A model generated the notes under the pieces. That model had not been told where the DNA came from and made no database searches. It saw nothing but the letters and a program-made list of their open reading frames with translations. A DNA stretch of 64,000 bases from Diprion similis (lineage: Eukaryota; Arthropoda; Insecta; Hymenoptera; Diprionidae): contig NC_060105.1 of assembly GCF_021155765.1 (NCBI RefSeq), forward strand, positions 8,615,501 through 8,679,500. The letters are read 5' to 3'. This document shows positions 1-12,000 of the stretch, piece by piece. The first letter of the stretch is position 1. Each line of letters starts with the position of its first letter. The position numbers and the translations under genes were made by a program.

Positions 1-297
1 GTGTATTACGGAAATACGATTTTTCTGTACTCAATCCGGAAATGTACAAAAGTATTTTACTTAACCCCCTTTCCCATCTAAAACAACATTTCATCAAGCT
101 TTTGACAGTTGTCAATGCTACTAAGTACCTGAATCCATAAGAATTTTCAAACAAATTCAAACTTGTGCGACCTGTTTCATAGTTCGCACTGAAATTGAGT
201 CACTGCATCTTACTTTAAACAAATATCTTATATTATTCCAAATATTTACCTGTGAATGACAATTTTTATGATAATCAAGAGGGGCACTGCTGCAATG
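1..297. other. 5' flank of the dynein intermediate chain gene
   Basis: AT-rich sequence upstream of the dynein start codon. It probably holds 5' UTR or the end of a 5' intron, but I could not place a splice site or transcription start. No other gene is visible. Confidence 0.4.
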
Positions 298-3200
298 ATG
301 TCGGATCGGAAAGCAGAATTAGAACGGAAGAAGGCCAAGCTGCAGGCGATTCGAGAGGAAAAGGAAAGGCGGCGTAAAGAAAAGGAACAAAAAGATGTAA
401 GAAGAAAAATCTTATGGAAGAACATCGTTGATTTAGGATTTTCTTCACCAGAATCTTGAATTCGTTCCTTACTTATCTCAAAATTGGTGTGATATTTTTT
501 ACAAGGTCGAGGAAGCGACTGTACGAGCTGCAGGTGCCGATAAGGATCATCGGAAAGACTTGGATGCCATGTTATCATCTCTTGGGGTAGCACCAGTATC
601 AGGTAAAAAATGCATACTTTGAAACTTATATTACGTTGTTCAAAAATTCCCCGTCATACACTGTTAGTGGATTTATATAAAAATATTGGATAACAGATTG
701 AATTGTGATCACTTTACGCTTTTCATTTTTGTTGTTCATATTTCAGGTAAATTAGAAAATCGTATTCTCTGCTAAAATCAATCTTTAAAAAATTCCTTCA
801 GTCAGGCTTCATAAATGTTATCAAAAAAATCTCAAATTTTATTATACATTTATATGCTTACAGATGTATTATCCAGTCTCTCTAGTATGAACTCTTTGAC
901 TCCAGAGCAAAGTGCCAATGCTACACCAGACGCGAGCTTACAACCTTCCAGTATCAATTCTGTTCAAAGGTATTCTTCAAGATTCTAGGCTTAATATTTT
1001 ATTTGTGTTGTATTTAGTTATTATGTTTTACTTTGACTTCATAATAAAGGTAGTAGAAAGTCAATTATGTAGTATTGTGGAAATAAGGTTGAAAATGTAT
1101 CTAGGCTTGAAAAATTTCGTCTATTTTTTTGATATTTGATGTGTTCAATGAAGACAATTATTTAAATCTTTTGTCCATTCGTAGTATTCCAGGAAGACGA
1201 AAGGCTCCACGTGATTTAACTGCTGTTTCTGTGGCGCATACCGATATACCACCTAAGGAAGCTGTGGTATATAGTAAGCAGACACAAACTGCTCAGACGG
1301 CGCACACTTCACACGACGGTGAGTCTTGTTTTTAATCGTGCTTTAGCGTTTAAAATAGGTTTAACATCTTTAACGTAGTCAGAAAAGTCAGGTATTTGGT
1401 GTTATTCCACCAATGTCAACCGTACCTTTTCTGTTTTGAGTTCAACATAGCACACAATTGATTTTGGAATGTTAATACTGTGTACCATTTTGAAATTAAC
1501 ATGTACGTCCTCTATGATCAGTGATTGTAGAGAAAATGAAAGTAATTTCAACATTAAAAACACCACGACAATTGTGTGCTGCATACAGATTTGGTATCTT
1601 AATATGTGTATATAAAAAATCGCAAGGGCTTATTAAATTTTTATTTACATTTTATATGTTCGTCGAATGAATTAAATATCAACGGGATAAACAATTTGAT
1701 TTGATATCTGTGTGGTCAAAATTTTGCGTACTTAAAGGGAGGATACATTCAACTTTTCAAGTACTCTACTAATTCTTAATGCCTTAACCTTCCGTCTAAC
1801 TTGTTTTCTGTCTGAAACAAATTAAATGAGAGTTCGATTCTAGACGAATTATGTGATAATGACATGGATTCTCTCACGTCGGCTGCATCGCCAGTCATTG
1901 TCACAAAATTCGTATAGAATCGATTTCACATTTTGTTTCGGACTAGAAACAAGTTAGCTGGAAAGTTAAGGCATCAATAAATATTACTGTACATGATGCC
2001 TTAGTGTTAGGGAGACGGTAAATTTATTTCTTGAACAGTTTTCTGTGAGGAGTAAGATGGTGATAAAATGAAAATTAAAAAAAAAAAAAAATTTGACCTT
2101 TTTCCAATTTTCTTTCCTCGACCAAATTGCAGCATTGTAAAATCCATACGCAAAAGTTCGAAGAACATAATTTTACATTCGGTAAAAATTAGACTATTTA
2201 GAAAAAATGAAATCGCTTTCTGCTTGAAAAATATGTTAAAGAATCATATTTATACTATGGATATTACGATACTCCAATTTGGACGAGAAAAAAAATTCAA
2301 GAAGGGTCAAATTTTGTTTTCGTAATCTCTATTTTATCACCATCGTATTCCTTGCAACGAACTGTTCGAGAATTAAATTTACCGTCCCCCTGGCACCAAG
2401 ACGTTTTGTACCTGAAAAGTTGGGTGTACCCTCCCCTTAAATAAAGGCCCAAGCGTCATGCAAAGATTTTGAATAAACTTGTAATTTCATATAAATAATT
2501 ATTTTAGCCAAATATGGTATTGATATTAAAAACTGCAGAATTATCCTTGTTATTAGTTACACGGTGAAAGTAATATTCTGTATTTGAAATTTAACCAGAA
2601 AATTAATATTTTCGCTAGTCAGGATTCAGGTTTGAAGTTTTTATACGTTCAACTGTTTCACAAAAAAATTGTTGTCCAAAACAAAAGAAATTCAAGTTTT
2701 GGGATAAATCAACTTAAATCCTGATTATGAAATATTATGAAGAAAGTTGGCATTCAACTTTAGAATTGAATTACGAATATGGAATGCAATTTGTTTATTT
2801 TTTTATGAACATTTTTCATATTACCTTTTCAATTATATCTAACAGTTTCATGAGCTTTGTGATAATCAGCTCGCGAGTTAATGTAAGTCTTTTTTTTTTT
2901 TTTCCTTTTTGTTTCAACGTCTTAATCTCTGTGAAGCTGAACCGTACTCTGTTATTAATGACAGTCTATATATCTTGTGTGATTTAATTTAGTTAATTCT
3001 TATGTTAACTCTTACGATTTTCTACGATTCTTACTTTTAATACAAATAATATTTTGTTATAATTGCATAATATAACATGCGAGGAAACCTACATATTCAC
3101 ACGACACGTCGGTACGAAGAATTTTGTTTCCCTACCTCCAATATTTGTTTAACACTCCGTCTTTGGTCATAATCTAAATTGAGTCTAGCAATGTTCGCGG

Positions 3201-6054
3201 AGAGGCATTACATAGTAGAAAAAAATCATTCTGATTAGAGTGCTCTTCTACGTCGGAGTTTCAAGATTTTCTAATAAATTGTGTAATTATGTCACCTTCA
3301 CTTCATCATGTCACAAATATGTAGCCATTTCCGTTCATTGTTCAATTCAGCACAATTGCAAATCATTCAAAATTTCATTCAAACTATATTTTCAATTCTG
3401 AAACTCCAACTTTAAAATATCTCAACAGCGTTGATCCATATTTTCATACTTATATGAAATTGAAATACAAAACAAATAATATTATTATGAACTTTTTCAA
3501 CGCTATGCATTACGCACAGATCAATGTCAACGAATTGATGGAGCGTATCAAATTCAATTGAAGATGCACACTTTGGAAGTCAAAATACCTCTCCGCTACA
3601 CAAACGTACAAAGACAAGTAATACATAAAAGAAACGTATGTACAGAACGGCGAATTCCAAACGCAAAGCTCAAGTATTTATACTGCATTGAGATTGTTAT
3701 GAATCATTAAAGAATGTTATGAATCAAACTCATAATGAAATAGTTCTTACAAGTTGAAAGCTTAGGAATCAGGAATAGCTGTAAATAAAAAAGTGGTAAC
3801 AAATGTTGTATTTATTCTAGATTTTGAAGTAATCGTTCAAGTAATGATATTGATGACTTTAGTTATCAGTATTTGGGGTTCAATAATGTTCACTTTACAT
3901 TCCGTAGTTGATCTGATGATTTTTTAGAACACAAAAGCATTATGACACATTATTATGTTAATCGTTTGAAAGAAGGTTTATCTAGTATAAATATAACTGC
4001 GTTACATTCCAAAATAATATTTATGGATTTTGCGATGAATGCCTCATTCTGTACATACAAAAGCTTTCATTCTTGTTCGTTACGTCTGACTTTTCAGTTT
4101 AACTATAGTGTAATTTGTTACTTTCGTTGTTTATGAATATTGGTTTGGTTATTTCATTTAATCTCGGGATTTTAATTTAACCACTAACAATAATAGAAGG
4201 GTCAGTTCAATTGTAGATTAATCTTCTTGGAAGAAGATGTTATGTATATTTGTTGGAATAACAGTGTGAGGTTTGGTCTAAGGTTAAAATTACTATAAAT
4301 ATATTAACATATCTATCGTAATAAACATGTTTCAGATATTATACTGTACCTCTTGTGACATGATAGTTTTTGGCGATCAATGTCTAATCAGTCATATATT
4401 TTCTTATCAGAAATTTGATACGAATAGTTGAGCTATAAAATTTTGCAATCGTCAAATTAACACTTCTCAATTGATCAATAAGCGATTCTGTTAATTACAC
4501 AGTTTATCAATCCACTAATCATGACACAACTTGGTACTTTAGAACTTGGGATAAAGCTGCTCCTCTGGTTGGTATTTAAGTTGAAAGTATACAGTCGATC
4601 ACAGCTTCTAAGCGGAAACAGGGGATTATTAAATTGAAGTAAAATATAAAGTTGTAACGCGAGACGTGAAAATAACTCGAGAACATGAAGGTACTGGTTG
4701 ACCTAAAGTTTCTGCGATACTTATCGCCTTTTTTTCTAAAGGTAAACTCCAATCCTAGAAAATATGATGAATTGAATCAGTCAGGTTCAATCATTTTGAT
4801 AATTTATCACTGTGAAATGATTTTATTTTTAAGAAAACTCACAGTGTCTTTATTTTATCTAGAAATTATATTCATCGTTAAGTAAAAAAAGCTGTGGCTG
4901 ATGCCTACTATATACGTTATATATACTTAATTGCAACCTTATGTGGTATCCGGGTTACTACTTACTGTATAATGTACTGCGTTGTATTACTGCAGTTCAC
5001 TTAGCATAAGCAGGGCTCACGATTTTGCCTTTATCAAAAAGAATTCTGTAAATCTGTACAAAGAAAGAAATTGTTATTGAACGAAAATATCCACTTCATG
5101 TTCATTTTGCCTGCTTAAAACTTAAAATCAAGGATATTCGTAATTTAAATAATCGAAAGAAAGTATGAATCTCTTTCATGGTGGTTAAATTTATATTTAT
5201 ATCTTGACGTACAAAGTGGTGAACGATGATATTGAATTTTTTAACAACTGCTTATGCTAATTGATGTTGCGGTATCTTTAACTGTGCGCGTATGCCCTTG
5301 TCTTGCGATACAATTGGTCGAATCACCTGGTGTTGGACATAAGGACTGTCCACCTCTTCCTCCGCATACTCGATCTTCTCCTCCTGTTCAACAACCACAC
5401 CAACTCACTCTTGCTCCGCAGGCTACTTTGAGACCGACTGGTGGCGTCCCAGGAAAGGTGGGTCTGCACCAAACTACCTATGTATGTTCTGTCTACTTTT
5501 TTACTACACTTCCCTATATACCTTATTATAACTGTATTATAGAGGTAGATACTGGGTTAATAGAATTAAGTATTATGCCGATACTGTATGTAAGACTTGA
5601 TGCGTACCTTGTTATGAAATTGTCTGAAGATTGAAATCAGGCTCGATATTCATACGTATTTTAATTATCAACCATCTTATATACAGTATCACGGTTTGCT
5701 TGTACAAAAAGACGGCTTTCGACTGCTTAGATTTGCTTGAAAAAACTACGGGTTTACTAATAGAGAGGTACATACATGAAATTGGCAGGGTTTGTTTGAT
5801 TTTACAAATTACTACAAATATATGTACACATGTATGTTCTTATGACATTGAGTGGCATATTCACATACCTTTGTACAAACATTTGTTTCCATATCCACAT
5901 TGCGTTGCTTGCTTTGATGCTGACTAATAAGCGGTAACATAACAACGAAGAAGGATAAATAATGTTCATCATTTATCGAGAAACATCCGGGGGTTAGCAT
6001 AAGTGTGACAAGGCGTGTAAGTGAGATTTGGTACTCTGTTCAGCTGTGAAATTG

Positions 6055-6090
<36 letters not shown>

Positions 6091-9000
6091 AAAAGAATAC
6101 ATCCACCAGAGCAATACAACGATGTTCAACCGCTGTGAATAGGGAACAAATAATCTAACAACTTATCAATCAATTACTTTCCAGACATAATATCGTAAGA
6201 CTCAAAACAATGCAGAAGTCGTCAACGAGTTCTTACAATTCAGAGTTTGACTGTCTTGTTAACATGAAATTTTATAGAGCCTTAAATTTAATGTCAGCTG
6301 AAAGTTATTCCTGTAAATTCTTAGTGAAACCCTCAGGATAACATTTTTTGTTCTATACTGGAATCATTCTTTGATGAATTAATTTTTTTTTTTTTTGGTC
6401 AAAGTAGTTGCTATTCCACAGTTGTGCGGAGTACAGGGGTCGGACAACCGTTCGCGTTCAATTAAATTCATGTTTTCATGAAAATAAATAAGAATATCCT
6501 TTAGAGAATATTAAAAGGCAGTGTTCTTGAATATGTACGTTTCCTCCAATTTGTAGGGACCACAGCACTACACGATTTGGCAATTACAAATCAAACTGAC
6601 CTAACTACATTCAGCGTATCGAAATTACTTTTCAAATTTGAATAACATATCTGTTCAAATCGTAAAACATAGCTAATCACCAAGACGCACAATACTTTAA
6701 TAGCAGAAAAACAAATCATTTCACTAACATTGAATTATTGTCTAACTACAATACGTCTAGGACTACAGACGTATCTTTTCGCTCAAAGACTTTCTTTAGT
6801 TTCAATAACTGCCCTGTCTTTTACGCAGCTTACTCACTTGTATTGTAACAGGAAGTTAAAATTTTGAACTCTTCTCGCCAAATTATCTAAACTTTTGACG
6901 CGGTTCTGTTATTCGCGACCTAAATTCATTGGCTAGAAATGAAGAATTATTTTTAAAAACATAACGATTGCTCTGAGTGTAGAGAGGTGCCCTTAATGTA
7001 GCGTGTCGATGTCCAATTGTAACTAAGTGAAATTTTTTTTCCCTCCCCTCCTCAGCTCATGCATTCGGCTATTACGGTAAGTTATGATTTCTCTTGGTTT
7101 CCACCCATTTTGAGGCTCAGATTAGCTTATAGTTTATGCACAATTTATCCCCAATTGCCCTTCTGCAAAAAGTTAGTCCTTTCAGTTGTACATCCGCAGG
7201 GAAATATTCTTCACCATTGCTAAAAGTGAAAAGAAAACTACAAGGGCCCGTTTCAGAATCTGTAGAATGTATCATTTTGTTCTGCAAAATTCTATGGATG
7301 CTCGCTGTGCATTGACCTTTGCGTGACTGAATGGGTTAATATCGTAAAGTGAGGTGCATATTGAACCAACGGTTAAATTGGACTGATTTATAGGAAGTAC
7401 ATTTCTTACCCTATACTTTTCTATAGAATGGTCCAATTTAACTGGTGGTTTATTGTACCCTGCTTTACTATGTGTATATATTCCAACAGATGATGCATAT
7501 TTCAATGATTCGAAACAAATATGTAACAAACAAGGACAAATGATCGAAGAATACACAAAGGCGTCAGATGCTGTTTTAGTTATTATCCAGTTAGCCGTCA
7601 ATAGTTACTTAATTATTCGAATCGACTCTCCACCCAAAAACATTATTGACACCCACCTGTCTTGATGAGTTGCTTTTGTACTGTCAGTCTTTTTTAACTT
7701 TCCTTGGTTTTTCTTGAAGACATAACTACTGCCTGAATGTAACAACGATTCTCTCCAAAGCTTACGCGGAATCTGTTCTTTAGTCTTTCTTCTCCCTCCC
7801 CTGATTCCTTGCAATCGGATTCATTGGGTGTCTACATTTTTTCTATCTTTCTTCTTCGTCAAATTATTTTCATATTTCTCATTATCGACCTGACCAACCT
7901 GACATCTCGACTCTGAAAACTGTCCAACTATTGTGTGAAGTTTACTAGTTCCTCAAGGCTTTTAACATTCTAAAATTACCTCTATTTTCAAATATCCTCT
8001 TTCCAAGAATAACGTTTCTCATCGTAAAACTATGGTTTTATCTAGGTTTTTATTACTACACAATTTTCTTTTACATAAATTTTGATATACACTTATTATG
8101 ATATTTCATCTCATTTATATGAAATCAATGTGAATTGTCGAATATATTGATCATTGGCTCCTCTGAGAGCCTGAAAAAAGAGTAAAATTTTTATTAATTT
8201 TTCTAAATACAAACGTTACACTATGGGAAATATATAAAACTATACTATTAGTCATTAACTTACAATTCTTTAAAAAATATGTCCACTGCCAAATCTTGTC
8301 ACAACTTAACGCACCTTCCAGAGTTCTCAAAGCGAATACATATCGGCTGTTTTATTACTAACAATAATTGTTCATCTACGAATACGATAATCAGGCAGCT
8401 TAGGTTACGGTTTATTCTTATTTTTTTTTTACACCATTGTATGTGATGCCACGTTATTGTAGAAAATATGCAATATGCATTTACTTTTAAAGAGAAAAAC
8501 CACATATCACGGTGTAAAATGATTTTGCTTTGGCTCATGGGGATATGGGTATAAATTCTAATAATTTAGATGAGGAAATTTAGATAAATTCAATTAGAAA
8601 ACAGAACGAGGTGTTCTGATTGCTGATATAAATTCTTAACCACGATATTCAAGGAAGGTCGTAGCAACAAAATTTGTGGATGATATTTTCAAAATTCAAC
8701 GAATACTTGATAAAAATAATAAAACCAATGTCAGTATAAATCCATTTCTCTATTTAGAATATTGTTATACATCGAGGTACGCATGATTAAGGATTCACTT
8801 CATATTTCTTATTTTGTATACTTCGAGATTCTTTCTAACTACAGATATATCTTTATATGTTAGTTCAACTATTCAATATGTTTGTTCATAATCACTCTCC
8901 AAAAAATTAATTTCCATCTATTCATTAGAAAGAAAAAATAGTCGGAGATGTCAGTACGCTTATGCTACTTACCTCCCTAATATAAAAATCCTTTTTGCTT

Positions 9001-12000
9001 GCCTCCTTTTTTTTGTTGCTATGGATACTCCTTAGGATTTTATTGTAGCTCTTGATTAATAATGATAACAGGCCCTAGCATAGAACAGCGAAACGTTTAG
9101 AAAATGCAATTATACCGTGGAACTAAATTTAAGATTTTTTTTTTGTTTTCTTTTTATCTTGTTCTTTGACTCACAGCATGTAAGCAAACGAATTTTTTTG
9201 AAATTACTGATTGTTGATTCATATTTATTTGAGGAAGGTGAAAGTGTGCTGCTTCATCCTTGAAGCTGTAATAATAAAACTAAAAACAGTCAAATTGAAC
9301 TTATAATTATTCTACTATTTCTTTGAGTGAAAAATAAATTATGGAACTGAAAGAGAAAAAATTCCAATCATTAACAACGTTACGTGATACGATTTATGTT
9401 AAAAATAATATGCTGTAAGGTTGAGAGCGCATGATTAGTTGAAAGTCACAAATCATGGTCAAACAGTTGTAATACTGAGTAAATTGAAATTTTAAACAAA
9501 TCTAAAACAAAACCTAAAGACATTCTGATCAATGAACCATGAAATGTGATTTTGACGTGGTAAACTTATTTAGATGCCTAATTAGGGAAAGCTTTTTGCA
9601 TGTAGCTATAGCTATATAACACTGACTCGTCAACTTGATACATTTCAATCTGTTGGGGCAATTTTCGATGCATTTCTACATTTTGTCAAACAATTGTTAT
9701 CTGTTATGATAATTTTTATATTCGCCTAAGAATTTTCAAATTTGCCATGACTGTAAACGAATTACTTCGTCATAAAATTTCAAAGTTGGGTTAATAACAT
9801 TTACAGTTGAAAATCAGACTATAAAAATTTGCCAATTTTGAAGCCATAGATTTATTCAATGTTTATGTAAATGAAGTGAAACCATAATATAAAAAGAAAA
9901 AATATGAAAGCATTTGTTTGGATAACACACCTCAACTGTAATTTTTTTTTTTTTTTTTTTTAAAGTCAGTCACTGCTCACTTTGCTTTATTTCTAATTTT
10001 TTTACTTGATCACGGACCATTTGTTTTTTTCGCATTGTGCGGTGAAAAAAAAGTTTCGTTGAATACACAAATTATTGAGAGACAATGTTGATGATGCATC
10101 GACGATTGTTCGTATAGCAGGCTTGGAATGCAAAAAAATTAAGATACAAAATTGATTGAAGTTTTCTTTTCCCTCCTTCAAGACGAGTACAATCTAAATC
10201 CTGGTTTAGAGTGGGAGGACGAGTTTACAGGTAGGTAATCTTCTCCGAAGTTGATTTACTCTACCTTATTGTGTCACAAAAAATCACTACTTTTGTTTCA
10301 CGCTCACAAAAAAAAAAAAAAAAAAAAAAAAACAAACAAAAACTTATGCTCTCACATAAATATTCTGTGATTTCAATTTCACTGTGCCTGTACTTAAATG
10401 AGGGAGTCCACATTTAGGCCTATCCAAATTGCTTGATGAATTGAAGAAATATTAATCGATCTTTATATAACAGTTTTGCCTGCAAAAATGCTACATTCTC
10501 AATTAACTCGCAAGTTAATACATTGGAGACAAATACTAATGGAAATTTAGGTCACTTTTTAACGAAGTCTAATTATCATATTCTCAGTCTATCCTTCAAT
10601 GTAGTAGTATAATTCAAATTATCGCAAGACTTCTTGCAAACTGTAACAACGTGGAACTTTTATCTTGATTTTGCCTTAAATATTATTGCAACATTGTGCA
10701 TTAGGTACATATGAGCTTGATTAGTTTAATATTCATAAAATGTGTAAGTGATTGAAATACAATCAGTGAGTAACGCTCGTATTATCAGTTTGTTTTGTTG
10801 GATTTGCCTCAATTAGCAATTGTATTTCCTTCAATTAATTTGACAGTCTTGTATTATGTTGTCGATTCGTGCATGAGACTCGGAAGCTGTGTTAACTTGT
10901 CTCTACTTGCCTTGCTTTTATCCTCTGCATCTTTTTCTGTAGGTAAAAATAAGTCCAAGTAAGGTGGCATGATTTTTATTCATTCCTCTGAAATATCTTT
11001 CTTCGATTGAATATGCCACTAACTGTAATAAAAAATGTATTCCTGCTGATAATGATTGGTTTGTTAAGACTAAGAAATTATCATAAAGCTAGCTTCAATG
11101 ATATAGTGGCCCATGTCAAACTACACTGCTTGATAATTTCAACGACAAAAGCTCAGTCAATGCTATTTTATACATCGATAATTTTATTCTCGAATGAATA
11201 TCGGTCATTAGGAAGTTCACGAATTCACAGCCACTAGGAGAAAATGTCTTATTCAGTCTAAATTTGTGGCGTGTGTAATTTGGTGGTTTTCACAGATTGC
11301 ACATTTGCAACTGAAACTCAACCGATCCATCTTGTCAATTATTATGGAGTTTGTCGTGGTCTGTAACTGAATCATTCTCGATTAGCACCTCAGGGTGGAG
11401 AGACTCGAGTTAAGCAAATCAAATATCTGAAGGGGGTACATACCTTCAGCACTGGGGAAAATGAATATTTATATGATTGTATTTTACGGAGTGTATTGTG
11501 AAGAAAATAACACAAAATATTGATTACATATTATTTACTGATCATTCAAAAGTGAGAAAAAAATTTGTTAAGAAAATTATTTTTGACAAATTACATGTGT
11601 ATTGGAATTCTTTAGGCCACTGTTGCACTTTCAATTGATTCCGTCAATATAAGTCGATGAATCTGAAAAGTTCAAACAGCTTGTTGTACTGTAAAGTTTC
11701 AATACGCATGTAATTTATCACAAATAATTTTCTTAGCAAATTTTTTTTTCACTCTCGAACGATCAACAAATAATGTGTAATTAATATTTTGTGTTATTTT
11801 TTACGGTATACTCCATAAAATAAACCATAAAAATATTAATTTTCGCCAGTGCTGGAGATATGTACTCTCTAAATAATTATCTCTATTGCGCACGAGTTAT
11901 GAACCTTTAGTTTTGTAAGACAGGTATACAACTATTTAATGCATGGGTCTCACAATGTTTCATAATATTTATTTATTAATTTATTTATTTGAAAACTTTG

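Noticed and set aside
5254-5634. 126-aa frame overlapping microexon A (Pro/His-rich)
   Set aside because: It is in a different frame from the one linking exon 4 to microexon B, and its Pro-rich part is the pyrimidine tract of the acceptor.
10942-10957. Possible extra 16-nt dynein microexon between a ctgtag acceptor and a GTAAGG donor
   Set aside because: Its length is not a multiple of 3 and it would break the phase-1 frame shared by all neighbouring exons.
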